From positions 93,459 through 157,458 of the forward strand of contig CAWUKT010000005.1 in the NCBI GenBank assembly GCA_963923035.1: a DNA stretch of 64,000 nucleotides, written 5' to 3'. The stretch is from CAWUKT01 sp963923035. GTDB lineage: Bacteria > Bacteroidota > Bacteroidia > J057 > JADKCL01. Below are positions 27,775-36,212 of the stretch, in pieces. Made by a program: the position numbers and the translations under genes. The notes under the pieces are model-generated. The model was not told the origin of the DNA. It was given only the letters and a program-made list of their open reading frames with translations, and did not search any database. How positions within the stretch are numbered: position 1 is the first letter of the stretch; every line of letters begins with the position of its first letter.

Positions 27775-27897
27775 ACCATAATTTAGGTTTTTCCCCCACT
27801 TCCCCCAAGTCGTTCTCCTCGTTTAGCCCCTCCCCGACCAAATCTTCTGGACAATTCGGATTGGACATGGGCCCTCTCTTTCCTAAATTCCAATTGT

Positions 27898-29886
27898 ATG
27901 CAACGGGCTTTTCATTCTCTTTTTCTCCGCATCGACAATGCTTCTCCCTGGGTGTTGGGGCTGATTCTCGCCACCCTGTCGTTCCTCCAGTACAACAATA
28001 CCCTTGACCACGACCATGTCCTGGACGATCTCATTGTGGTCACCGAGAACCCGAAGGTGAAGGATGGGCTGGTCGAAGTGGGGGCGTACTTTGAGCAGGC
28101 TGAATCGCAGATGGTCGAGGATCAATACGGCTACCGCCCCTTGACGCTGATTTCGTTGGCTTTGGACATTGAGTTGCTGGGAAAAGGAGCGGAGAATGGG
28201 CACCTGATGAATGTCCTGTACTTCTCGTTGCTCGTCTTGATCGTCTTCTTCTTTCTCCGTCAGCTATTCCCCCAAACCCGTCAACTGCTCCCCTTCCTGG
28301 TGGCCTTGCTCTTTCTCGTCCACCCAATTCACGTGGAAGCGGTGGCGAATATCAAGAGTCGGGACGAGATACTGGCCCTGACCTTCGGCTTGCTGGGCCT
28401 CATGGCTTACCTAAAGTGGGTGAGGATGCCTAAACAGTGGTATTGGGCGGTGGCGGGGCTGGTCAGTCTGGGAAGTGCGTTTTTGTGCAAGGAAAATGCC
28501 ATGACCTACCTTGCCTTGGTGCCGTTGGTCGTGCTGGTGCAGCCGGGGTTGTCCATGCGTTTCAAGGCATTGGCATCGGCTATGTTGCCCTTCCTCGCCG
28601 GAGGATTGATTGCCGTTTTGGCTCTGCAAGGGCAGGCCAACACGGTCGATAACATGGGCCTGACTGAGGGAACCGGCATTTTCATGGAAGACCCGATCAT
28701 GGGCAACGCCATTTTCCAACAGCACCAACCGCCGGAACGATTTGCCACCGGCACCGGCATTCTCCTTCGTTATTGGAAAAATTTCCTGGTCCCCTACCCC
28801 CTCGTCTACTACTCGGGCTACAACCAAATCCCGCTCACGAATTTTGGCGATCCCTTGGTGATCATTTCGCTGATTTTCCACCTCGGACTCCTTGCCCTGA
28901 TGGTTTTGAGCTTTCGTCGCCATCCCATCCTGTTTTTTGCCATTGGCTATTATTTCGTCACCATCTCCATTTATTCCCACTTCGTCCGCCCCCTTTCCGA
29001 CGCCATGGCAGATCGCTTTCTCCTGTCCCCCTCACTGGGCATGAGCATGATCCTCGTGTATGGGCTGATGGCATTGTTGAAGGTGGATCGGAAGAAAAAA
29101 GCCACCGAAAAGCCCCTGCAACCGGTATTGGCGCTGGGAATGGCCGGGTTGCTGATCACCTTTTCTGCATTGACCTACTCCCGAAACCAGGCCTGGAAAG
29201 ACAACCTGACCCTGTTTTCGACCGACATCGTTCACCTTGAAGACTGCGCCCGCTGCCATTTCCACTATGCCCAGGCCCTCGGGACGACCTACGACCAATC
29301 CCCCAACAAGCAGGAACTCCAACGCGAAATCATTTTGCATTTTCGGCGGGCCATCGAGATCACTGACCGCGCTTACAACTCCTATATCGTCCTCGGGAAG
29401 ATGTACTATTCGTTGGGGATGACGGTGCAGGGAAATCAGATTTTTGAGGATGCCGTGAAATACTATCCGGACCAGGCGCGCCCTTGGTTTGAATTGGGAT
29501 TGGGAAAATACCAGCAGCGGAAATGGCAAGAGGCGGTTCCAGCCCTGTCCAAAGCCGGGGAACTGGCTCCCAATCGGGAGGATATCTTCTTCTACCTTGC
29601 GTGGGCAGAATTCCGTTCGGGAAATCCAAGCCGGGGAATCGAGTTGATGCGGCAATTGCAACAGCAGGCGCCCGACAAGGTTCTGTTCCCGGAAAGCCTC
29701 ACCGAAATGTACCTCCAAACCGGAAATCGACTGGAAGGGGATCGTTTTGCCTCCATGACCCTTCAATTCAAGCCCAACAACCAACAATTGCTCCAGAAAC
29801 TGGCTCAATTGTACTCCCAATTGGGTGACACAGCCCTGGCCAATGACTATATGCGTCAGGTACGAGACCTCGCCCGTCCCCGTTAA
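27898..29886 (+). CDS. TMTC-like multi-pass membrane protein with TPR repeats
   Basis: 662 residues. About ten hydrophobic segments from residue 15 to about 430 and a C-terminal TPR region (about 440-655) with motifs such as NSYIVLGKMYYSLGMTVQGN, PWFELGLGKYQQRKWQEAVP and QKLAQLYSQLGDTALANDYM. The N-terminal half has the pattern seen in TMTC proteins and other GT-C O-mannosyltransferase-like proteins: HDHVLDDLIVVTENPKV, YRPLTLISLALDIELLG, LVHPIHVEAVANIKSRDEIL (about 140-159). This would place it among membrane glycosyltransferases using lipid-linked sugars, but no activity has been shown for bacterial members that I know. It overlaps the convergent GT2 gene by 4 bases. Confidence 0.75.
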   Translation: MQRAFHSLFLRIDNASPWVLGLILATLSFLQYNNTLDHDHVLDDLIVVTENPKVKDGLVEVGAYFEQAESQMVEDQYGYRPLTLISLALDIELLGKGAENGHLMNVLYFSLLVLIVFFFLRQLFPQTRQLLPFLVALLFLVHPIHVEAVANIKSRDEILALTFGLLGLMAYLKWVRMPKQWYWAVAGLVSLGSAFLCKENAMTYLALVPLVVLVQPGLSMRFKALASAMLPFLAGGLIAVLALQGQANTVDNMGLTEGTGIFMEDPIMGNAIFQQHQPPERFATGTGILLRYWKNFLVPYPLVYYSGYNQIPLTNFGDPLVIISLIFHLGLLALMVLSFRRHPILFFAIGYYFVTISIYSHFVRPLSDAMADRFLLSPSLGMSMILVYGLMALLKVDRKKKATEKPLQPVLALGMAGLLITFSALTYSRNQAWKDNLTLFSTDIVHLEDCARCHFHYAQALGTTYDQSPNKQELQREIILHFRRAIEITDRAYNSYIVLGKMYYSLGMTVQGNQIFEDAVKYYPDQARPWFELGLGKYQQRKWQEAVPALSKAGELAPNREDIFFYLAWAEFRSGNPSRGIELMRQLQQQAPDKVLFPESLTEMYLQTGNRLEGDRFASMTLQFKPNNQQLLQKLAQLYSQLGDTALANDYMRQVRDLARPR

Positions 29887-30830
29887 GATTTGTCAGGATC
29901 GACCGGTTTCCGCCGGACCTGCTTGCCCTTCCAAAACAAGGGTGGGTGGATGACGCGTCGACCGTAAAAGGAATACTTGTGGTGGTCCAGGTCGTAGCTG
30001 ATCAGGTGGGGCAATCGGTAGAGGTTGCGGTAAAATTTCTTGAGGATGGGGATGTCATAGAAGAAGAGGACGCCAAGGGGAAAATAGAAAAAGCGCATGC
30101 AGGAAAAACTGATCCGTCGCCAAAGTGGGTAGCGGGCGCGTTCCCGTTGGATGATGCGGGTCGCTTCGTCCATGTAACGGTCCCGGTGCTTTTTCGAGGT
30201 TTGTTCCTCGGAACGGTGGCGAAAACCACCCAGGGCGAGCAGGCAGGTGTACAGCTTCGCATGGCGAAAGAACCGTGCCCACAATTCCATGTCTCCCGCG
30301 ACGCGGTACTCGAAATCAAGGGTGCCTCCGGCCTTTTCCCACAGCGTCCGCCGCCAAAAGGTGGACTCTTGCTGGATGAACTGGAAGTCGTAGGTGAGGT
30401 AGCGGTACTTCGACCACCGGGCCCACGGAATGGAAATCCGCGTGAGGGGGCCGCCTTCGGGGGTATACTCCATGGGGTGGCCCTGGATCCAATCGACTTC
30501 GGAAAAGGTTCCGAATACATGCGCGATCTGGAACAGGCTCCGCGGCATCAATTTGTCATCCGAATTGAGCCAGCCCATGATCTCGCCGCTGGACTGCTCA
30601 AATCCTTTTTGGAGGGCGTGATATTGCCCGGGATCGGATTCGCTCACCCACCAATGGATGGCCTTTTCATAGCTCCGAATCACGTCGACACTGTTGTCTG
30701 TACTGCCCCCATCCACGACGATGAGTTCCAGATTGGGGTAATTTTGACTGACAATCGAATCCAACGCCTCTTCCAGATAACTGCCCAGGTCCTTGTTGAC
30801 GACGATCATGGATATTTTCGGCCACTGCAT
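29883..30830 (-). CDS. GT2-family glycosyltransferase
   Basis: The ATG at 30830 opens on the standard GT2 N-terminus (MQWPKISMIVVNKDLGSYLE). The in-frame extension to 30998 is not typical and is left out. 315 residues. Motifs: VVDGGSTDNSVDVIRSY (about 38-54), GEIMGWLNSDDKLMPRSLF with the NSDD metal site (about 82-100), and FRHRSEEQTSKKH. Probable hydrophobic region near the C-terminus (FFYFPLGVLFFYDIPILKKF). Transfers a sugar from a nucleotide donor in known relatives; donor and acceptor unknown. Divergent from the GT-A-like gene. Confidence 0.85.
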   Translation of the reverse strand: MQWPKISMIVVNKDLGSYLEEALDSIVSQNYPNLELIVVDGGSTDNSVDVIRSYEKAIHWWVSESDPGQYHALQKGFEQSSGEIMGWLNSDDKLMPRSLFQIAHVFGTFSEVDWIQGHPMEYTPEGGPLTRISIPWARWSKYRYLTYDFQFIQQESTFWRRTLWEKAGGTLDFEYRVAGDMELWARFFRHAKLYTCLLALGGFRHRSEEQTSKKHRDRYMDEATRIIQRERARYPLWRRISFSCMRFFYFPLGVLFFYDIPILKKFYRNLYRLPHLISYDLDHHKYSFYGRRVIHPPLFWKGKQVRRKPVDPDKS

Positions 30831-30881
30831 GACGATCAAATTAAAAAATAATTGCCTCCATTTTGTGTAATTTGCGGCGCT

Positions 30882-31742
30882 ATGGCGAAAAAAGTGAAGC
30901 TGGCACACCTGATCAATGCCTTCGAGCCTCCCTCCGGTTCGGAGTTTGAATATGTCCAGCCCATCACCTTTGAGTCCATGCGCGTCGCCAAGGCTCAATC
31001 ACCCGTGCCTGTCGATTTGCTCGCGGCCACGACTCCTGAGGACCATTCCATTGTCCCCGAATACTTTCAGCTCACCAAGGACCTAGACCGGACCGTCAGG
31101 GATGTTTTGGGCGATTCCAGCGTTCCTCCCATGCCCTTGATCGCCGATCTGATCGAGCGCCTTCACGCCTCCACTGACGCCGACTACCTCATTTACACGA
31201 ATGTGGACATCGCCGTCCAACCCCATTTCTACACTGAAGTGGTCAAAGCAATTGAGACCGGGAACCAGGCCTTTATCATCAACCGACGCCGAATTCCCGG
31301 GCATTTCAGGACGATTGAAGAGTTGCCGGAAATGTATGCGGCGACAGGAAAAAAGCACCCTGGATTCGATTGCTTTGTGTTCCACCGTTCCTTGTTTCCC
31401 CGGATTCAGCTCGGCCACGTTTGCATTGGGATTCCCTTCATCGGCATCCTGATGGCTCAAAATATGTTTTGCTACGGCGAACCATTTCAGTTGTTCGAGG
31501 GGGTTCAATTGACCTTTCATGTAGGGGAAGAGGTGTTTAAGAAACGAAATCAGGTCCTGTGGAAACACAATCAGCGGGAGTTTTGGGGGGCAATAGGAAA
31601 AATGTGGGACGATCTGGACAGTCGTAAATGGCCTTATGGACGCCAATGGATGCCTCTCCGGATGATTCGGTGGGGACTGCACCCCAGCTTGCCCATTCGA
31701 CTGGCTTTGAAGCTCGAGCTCAAGCGCTGGGGTTTGCGATAA
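30882..31742 (+). CDS. GT-A-like putative glycosyltransferase
   Basis: The ATG at 30882 is chosen (MAKKVKLAHLINAF); the in-frame ATG at 30852 adds ten residues. 286 residues. A single GT-A-like core: VQPITFESMRVAKAQ at the start, then TDADYLIYTNVDIAVQPHFY (about 104-123), which has the layout of a DxD-type metal site (TNVDI). No signal or membrane segment. I do not recognise the family precisely. Location among glycosyltransferase genes makes a glycan role likely. Confidence 0.5.
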   Translation: MAKKVKLAHLINAFEPPSGSEFEYVQPITFESMRVAKAQSPVPVDLLAATTPEDHSIVPEYFQLTKDLDRTVRDVLGDSSVPPMPLIADLIERLHASTDADYLIYTNVDIAVQPHFYTEVVKAIETGNQAFIINRRRIPGHFRTIEELPEMYAATGKKHPGFDCFVFHRSLFPRIQLGHVCIGIPFIGILMAQNMFCYGEPFQLFEGVQLTFHVGEEVFKKRNQVLWKHNQREFWGAIGKMWDDLDSRKWPYGRQWMPLRMIRWGLHPSLPIRLALKLELKRWGLR

Positions 31743-31786
31743 TTCCGAGGATGCCTATCTAAAACTCAGCAAAAAGACTATCCTTA

Positions 31787-31817
31787 TTGGCATTTTGATT
31801 GTTTTCATTTACTTTTG
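31787..31817 (+). promoter_or_regulatory. Consensus Bacteroidota promoter for the DUF3800 gene
   Basis: TTG (31787-31789), a 20-base spacer and TACTTTTG (31810-31817) match TTG-N19/21-TAnnTTTG. The ATG at 31838 is 21 bases downstream. Confidence 0.75.
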
Positions 31818-31837
31818 TAGCCATAACCGACACCGTA

Positions 31838-32605
31838 ATGGAATTATTGTATGTGGATGAGAGCGGCGATCCAGGCCGCCAGCGGGGAGGAAAAGGCAAC
31901 AATTCCGCCCATTATATTCTTTCTGGCATCACCCTTTACATCTCTCAATGGCAGATGGTCGGCGGCTCGATGAAGAGTTTCCGGCGCTATTTGCGTGATC
32001 ACTATCGGCTGCCTTTGCATGTGGAACTGCATGCGGCGGAACTGATTCGGATCTCGCAGGCCAAGGAGTACAAGGAATTGAAAAAACGGGACCGAATCCG
32101 CCTGCTCGGTGATTTCGTCCGTAGCTTTCCGGGATGTTTCCCGGAACAGACGCGCATTCTGAACGTTTGCCTCCGGAAAAGTGATTTTCCGAAAGTGGAT
32201 AATTTCCAGGAACTGGCCTGGCGGCGGTTGATCCGCGGTTTTGAGAAACATCTGATTTCCAGAAATCGCATGGGGATGATCATGGCCGATCACAATTCGG
32301 ATCCGACCATTGGTCGGGTGCTGCGCGAGATGCGCACCAATTATCCGCTGGAAGCACCGTACTATCATGAGGCCGGAAGGCGTTATCCCCGCGTGTGGCG
32401 GGTGGTGGAGGATATTGTGTTCCGGGATTCGAAGTCTTCCGGATTCATTCAGGCCGCGGATGCGATTGCCCACTGCTTATACCGGAAGGAGTTTCCGAAG
32501 GCCAGCCTGAAGAAGTACAATGTTGATCGGTTTTTTGATTATCTGGAGCCATTCCTCTACCTGGACATGAATCCGGATGATCCGCACGGAATCGTAAGGT
32601 CCTAA
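31838..32605 (+). CDS. DUF3800 domain protein
   Basis: The ATG at 31838 is preferred because it begins at the domain itself (MELLYVDESGDPG) and sits behind a consensus promoter whose -7 element overlaps the longer reading frame. 255 residues. DUF3800 motifs: the N-terminal acidic VDESG (7-11), MGMIMADHNSDPT (about 147-159) and the late SGFIQAADAIAHCLY (about 208-222). The fold is RNase H-like and conserved acidic residues imply metal binding. Family members occur near mobile or defence genes, but function is unproven. It stands alone here between glycan genes, so I assign no role. A hairpin terminator follows. Confidence 0.82.
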   Translation: MELLYVDESGDPGRQRGGKGNNSAHYILSGITLYISQWQMVGGSMKSFRRYLRDHYRLPLHVELHAAELIRISQAKEYKELKKRDRIRLLGDFVRSFPGCFPEQTRILNVCLRKSDFPKVDNFQELAWRRLIRGFEKHLISRNRMGMIMADHNSDPTIGRVLREMRTNYPLEAPYYHEAGRRYPRVWRVVEDIVFRDSKSSGFIQAADAIAHCLYRKEFPKASLKKYNVDRFFDYLEPFLYLDMNPDDPHGIVRS

Positions 32606-32608
32606 AAA

Positions 32609-32642
32609 ACGAAACCCCGGCTACAAGCCGAGGATTTTTCGT
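32609..32642 (+). terminator. Terminator after the DUF3800 gene, probably bidirectional
   Basis: A hairpin with outer arms CGAAA/TTTCG and inner CCCGGC/GCCGAG (one mismatch), flanked by AAAAAA on the left and ATTTTTCG on the right. It lies between two convergent genes and could end both. Confidence 0.6.
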
Positions 32643-32676
32643 GGCAATGATCTCTCACTGTCACCCTCCAAATATA

Positions 32677-33213
32677 CTACATCCCCTCTGGTTTTTGAAG
32701 TATTTTCTTATTTTTTTGATTCCTTTGCGAAAAGTAATTGCCTTTCTCAATTTTCATCAACACAAATCTACCCTGCTTAAAAATCTCGTAACCAAGCGAT
32801 TGGTTTAAATTTAGATTGGCTTGTGAATTGGAATTTACCTTGGCAAATATTTTTGTCATTTGCTCTTCTTCGAACAAATAATCCATCATGCAATAGATCG
32901 CGGCAATTGGAAAGGGGGTATTCAAGTAAGCCTTGTTCCCAATGAAGATGCCTGCTTCGGTAGTTTTTGCCTCCCAATCAATCTCCTTGGCATGGATGAC
33001 TCCTATCCCCTCCCCTTTTACCTCAATCACCCAATAAAAATTGGTTGCCGGATCCAACGTGGACCACCATTGCTGGTGGCGCTCAGGGGTGATTTCGGCT
33101 TGAAATTCGAAATTCTCCCGCACATGGGGGGCATCGCGCCATTTTCTGACCTGATCGAGATCGGATTCTTCCATTGGGCGTAGCACCACGCCGTATTTGG
33201 ACAGGAGCTTCAC
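32677..33213 (-). CDS. GNAT-family N-acetyltransferase
   Basis: A GTG at 33213 is chosen because it overlaps the GT2 stop (GTGA), like the other joints of this operon, and starts on VKLLSKYGVVLRPMEESDLD, a typical GNAT N-terminus. 178 residues. The GNAT pattern includes KWRDAPHVRENFEF, FYWVIEVKGEGIGVIHA (strand 4), and the later ANLNLNQSLGYEIFKQGRFV. Members transfer an acyl group from acyl-CoA or acyl-ACP to an amine. Encoded last after ACP, KASIII and a GT2, so an acyl group of a sugar amine on a lipid-linked glycan is a fair inference. Confidence 0.8.
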   Translation of the reverse strand: MKLLSKYGVVLRPMEESDLDQVRKWRDAPHVRENFEFQAEITPERHQQWWSTLDPATNFYWVIEVKGEGIGVIHAKEIDWEAKTTEAGIFIGNKAYLNTPFPIAAIYCMMDYLFEEEQMTKIFAKVNSNSQANLNLNQSLGYEIFKQGRFVLMKIEKGNYFSQRNQKNKKILQKPEGM

Positions 33214-34148
33214 AGGACGACCTTGATGGTATAGGGAGGCCTTTTCAGACGGGACTGATAGATGCGGGACAGGTATTCGCCTAAGATTCCCAGGCAAAGC
33301 AGGATGACGCTTCCGGTAAAGAATATCGCTGAAATCAACGCCGTAAAGCCCACCTGGGCCCCGACCAATAGGCGTTGGACGATGAAAAAGGTCCCTAAAA
33401 CCAAGCTAAGAACGGAGGAAAAGAATCCCACCCAAGTCATGATTTTAAGTGGCAGGTCGGTATAGGTAATGAAGAAGCTGAACGCCATTCGAAACAGCTT
33501 CAGCGTGGAATACCCAGACTTACCCTCCTTCCGCCGAAAATGGTCCACGGCGGTGAAGGCGACATCCTGGGTATACCAGCTCAATATTTGGTCGAGGAAA
33601 ATGTGGTGGTGGTCAAATCCGACGATCTCATCCGCCAGGCGGCGGCTGATCAAACGAAAGGACGACCCGTCCTGAATCCCATTGACCAAATACCGGAAGA
33701 CCCGCTTGAAGACCTTGCTGCCCAGGTTCCGGAACCAGCCATGTTGCTGCTTGCGGTACAAGCCATAGACCAAATCCGCGCCCGTTTCTTCCTGACGCTC
33801 CAACAATGCCTCAATCGCCTCTGGCGGCGTCTGGAGATCATCGTCAATCGTGATCATGTGTTGGCCCTGCGCGAACGAAAGCCCGCACAATGTCGCGGCA
33901 TGCTGGCCATAATTTCGGGCCAACCGCACGGCCAACACACGTTCGGCATCCTGACGCTTGAGCGCCAAAAGCAACTTCCAGGCCTCTTCCCGACCACCAT
34001 CAAAGATGAAAATGAGCTCAAACTTCCGATCCAGTCGCTCCATAGTCTCCACCAACCGGGAGTACAACTCCTCCAGCGTGGCAGAGCTGTTGTACACCGG
34101 GACAATGACCGAGACCGAAGGGCGATATGTCGTCGCAGAATCGCTCAT
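33210..34148 (-). CDS. Membrane-anchored GT2 glycosyltransferase (polyprenyl-phosphate type, ArnC/GtrB-like)
   Basis: 312 residues. GT2 domain with VSVIVPVYNSSATLEELYSR (11-30) and the metal site ITIDDDLQTPPEA (about 99-111), followed by RNLGSKVFKRVFRYLVNGIQ and GSSFRLISRRLADEI. Two C-terminal membrane helices (about 232-262 and 265-295) end in YLSRIYQSRLKRPPYTIKVV. This arrangement is that of enzymes that load a sugar onto undecaprenyl phosphate. Overlaps the KASIII gene by 4 bases (ATGA) and the GNAT gene by 4 bases (GTGA). Confidence 0.88.
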   Translation of the reverse strand: MSDSATTYRPSVSVIVPVYNSSATLEELYSRLVETMERLDRKFELIFIFDGGREEAWKLLLALKRQDAERVLAVRLARNYGQHAATLCGLSFAQGQHMITIDDDLQTPPEAIEALLERQEETGADLVYGLYRKQQHGWFRNLGSKVFKRVFRYLVNGIQDGSSFRLISRRLADEIVGFDHHHIFLDQILSWYTQDVAFTAVDHFRRKEGKSGYSTLKLFRMAFSFFITYTDLPLKIMTWVGFFSSVLSLVLGTFFIVQRLLVGAQVGFTALISAIFFTGSVILLCLGILGEYLSRIYQSRLKRPPYTIKVVL

Positions 34149-35203
34149 GACATCTCCAAAATTGGGGGCACGATCAGATCAGCTGTTTCCAGCAAGGCGG
34201 AACCCCAGGAAAGGCCGACACCAAAGCCACTCAGGCACAGTTTTCGGTGAGCGGTAGGGTTGGACAGCAGTACCTGATCCACCAAGGTGACGGGAACCGT
34301 CCCGCTGGAAGTATTGCCAAAATGGGCCAGGGTATACGGCACTTTTTCAGCCGGCAACCGCAATTTCTTGCGGATAGATTCATTGAGGAGGAGATTGGCT
34401 TGGTGGAAAACAAAGCGATCGACTTCATCCAGATTGGCTCCGGCGGCCTCCATCAGACGATGGATATTCGGCGCCACTTCCTTCAAGGCAAAATGAAAGA
34501 CTTCCAATCCCCGCATTTCCAAATGGCAGGCTGCCCGTTCCAAGCCGCCCTCCTGCACTTTCACCTCAAAAGAGGTGGGTGCAAGGGGAAAACGTGTCCC
34601 GCCGTGCGGAATATGGATGGCCTGATAGCCTTTCCCATCGCTTTGTAGCTGGAAATGCATCGCCGCCGCGCCAGATTTACGTTCCAACAAAGTTGCTGAA
34701 CCCGCATCCGAAAAGATCGGCCGGGTGCTTTTATCCGTGGGTGACAAGGTATGCGTGATCGTATCCCCGACCAGCAGCAGGGCATATTGGGAGGCGGAGG
34801 ACGCGAGGAGACTCGCAATCGTTCCCAGTCCGTAGACATAGCCGGCACAGCCTTGGTTGATGTCCATCGCCAGAGCCGAAGTCGGGATCCCCAGCCGAAA
34901 TTGGATTTGGCTCGCGCTGCCGGGGACCGTATGGTCAGGGGTTTGGGAAACGAAGATCAAGATGCCAATGTCAGCGGGGCTGACGGCAGCCGCCTCCAGA
35001 AGCCGCTCAGCGGCTCCTACACACAAATCTGAGGCCGTCATTTCCGGAGGTGCAACCCGCCGGCGAAGAATCCCCACCGTTTTTTCAAACTTCACCTGCT
35101 CCTTTTCCGTCATCAGGCCCAAATCCGAATTGGTTTCTTCATGCTCCGGCAATGCCACCGACAAGCCTTTCACAGCCACATCCTCAACCCGTAAATATCC
35201 CAT
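34145..35203 (-). CDS. Beta-ketoacyl-ACP synthase III-like (KASIII/FabH family)
   Basis: The ATG at 35203 overlaps the ACP stop by one base (TGATG) and begins the usual MGYLRVEDVAVKG; the longer frame to 35296 is not used. 352 residues. Catalytic triad as in FabH: Cys119 in DINQGCAGYVYGL, His267 in FVFHQANLLLNES, Asn297 in FGNTSSGTVP. FabH condenses acyl-CoA with malonyl-ACP; close relatives in glycan clusters make or transfer special acyl groups. With a dedicated ACP, a GT2 and a GNAT, supply of an acyl group for glycan modification is more likely than general fatty-acid initiation. Not distinguishable from a housekeeping fabH by sequence alone. Confidence 0.85.
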   Translation of the reverse strand: MGYLRVEDVAVKGLSVALPEHEETNSDLGLMTEKEQVKFEKTVGILRRRVAPPEMTASDLCVGAAERLLEAAAVSPADIGILIFVSQTPDHTVPGSASQIQFRLGIPTSALAMDINQGCAGYVYGLGTIASLLASSASQYALLLVGDTITHTLSPTDKSTRPIFSDAGSATLLERKSGAAAMHFQLQSDGKGYQAIHIPHGGTRFPLAPTSFEVKVQEGGLERAACHLEMRGLEVFHFALKEVAPNIHRLMEAAGANLDEVDRFVFHQANLLLNESIRKKLRLPAEKVPYTLAHFGNTSSGTVPVTLVDQVLLSNPTAHRKLCLSGFGVGLSWGSALLETADLIVPPILEMS

Positions 35204-35448
35204 CAGCCGGCCTTTCCTTTTACCGTCTCGAACAAATCTCCGACCGTCACCGCTTGCTTCAATTCGTCCGCCGTTACCATCACCCCGAATTCCCAATCAA
35301 AACTCGCAATGACCACCAAAGATTGCATGGAAGTCCATTCCGCCAACTGCCGAAACTCAGTTTCCAGCGAAATAGTCCCTGGTTCGAGCTCTTCGAATTG
35401 CGCTTCAAACTTCTCCAAAAAGGTTCCAGCATCAAGTGGGGTCGACAT
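35203..35448 (-). CDS. Acyl carrier protein (specialised)
   Basis: 81 residues, acidic. The phosphopantetheine-site region EWTSMQSLVVIASFD carries Ser40 in TSMQSL where most ACPs have DSL; spacing to the following Leu/Val residues is right. C-terminal helix VGDLFETVKGKAG is standard. Different enough from a housekeeping ACP to be operon-specific. It heads the overlap-coupled run ACP-KASIII-GT2-GNAT. A promoter could lie in the 187 bases to 35637; the only consensus promoter I see there (35535-35565) faces the other way. Confidence 0.8.
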   Translation of the reverse strand: MSTPLDAGTFLEKFEAQFEELEPGTISLETEFRQLAEWTSMQSLVVIASFDWEFGVMVTADELKQAVTVGDLFETVKGKAG

Positions 35449-35534
35449 CAGCGATCATTGATTTTCAATTCAAGTTAGGACTTTTTTCCATTTGCCCAAC
35501 CCCTCCTCCGCCACATCCCTTCTCAAAATCCAAA

Positions 35535-35565
35535 TTGTGAATGGGAGCCTGTTGTCGTAAATTTG
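35535..35565 (+). promoter_or_regulatory. Consensus Bacteroidota promoter for the 35643-37414 operon
   Basis: TTG (35535-35537), a 20-base spacer and TAAATTTG (35558-35565) match the TTG-N19/21-TAnnTTTG consensus. It faces the gene starting at 35637/35643. Confidence 0.8.
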
Positions 35566-35636
35566 GGCCTGAATCAATCTGTTCCCGAAGTTCAAAACTG
35601 AATTGAGAACCGAGAAGGCAGTCGAGGAATAATGGC

Positions 35637-36209
35637 ATGAGCATGGAATTGCAACACGAAGATCTCCGGGCCCTGTATGGCGAGCACTTTTATGTGGTGC
35701 CGGGGGGAGCGGAAAAAGAAACGGATACGGGTGAAAAGCCGGAGGAAAAAGCAGTGGAAAAGGAAGAAGTGACGGAAAATGCCAGCGCTCCCGTTGCCCC
35801 CCAGGAAATAGCCCCGCCCACCGAGAAAAAGCAGCCTCAAAGCGAAGGAGCCATTACCTGGCGGCCCAAGCCCACTTCCAAGGTCTTGTTTATCCTGCAT
35901 CAGGAAGAACTCCGGAACAAAGAATTGACCGAACTCCTCAAGAAAATTGTCCAGAGCATCGAAATCCCCTTTGAATCGGCAGGATTCGGCATTGTAAAAG
36001 GGCTGCCGGAACTCAAGCAGTTCCACGGCATTCCCAATGCGTTTGGCGTCGTCTTCGACCACGTGCTCAATCCCACGGGAGACAATCCCGTGGAAGTGGA
36101 GGGCGGGCAATTGTACTTTACCCACCGCCTCGCCGAATTGCAGGACAACCGCGACTACAAGCGGGCCCTGTGGGAACAACTCAAATTGATCAAAAGCAAG
36201 ATTTCATAG
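35637..36209 (+). CDS. Protein of unknown function with C-terminal alpha/beta domain
   Basis: 190 residues; ATG at 35637 or 35643. A short conserved-looking head (LRALYGEHFYVVPGG) is followed by a charged low-complexity linker (about 27-75, rich in Glu, Lys, Pro) and a compact domain (about 80-190) with KVLFILHQEELRNKELTELL, then FGVVFDHVLNPTG and LAELQDNRDYKRALWEQLKL. The layout (short head, linker, domain ending in a Lys/Leu/Trp helix) reminds me of small Bacteroidota proteins proposed as DNA polymerase III psi-like subunits, but this is a weak guess. It shares the promoter 35535-35565 with rdgB and udk (3-base gap to rdgB). Confidence 0.6.
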   Translation: MSMELQHEDLRALYGEHFYVVPGGAEKETDTGEKPEEKAVEKEEVTENASAPVAPQEIAPPTEKKQPQSEGAITWRPKPTSKVLFILHQEELRNKELTELLKKIVQSIEIPFESAGFGIVKGLPELKQFHGIPNAFGVVFDHVLNPTGDNPVEVEGGQLYFTHRLAELQDNRDYKRALWEQLKLIKSKIS

Positions 36210-36212
36210 CCC

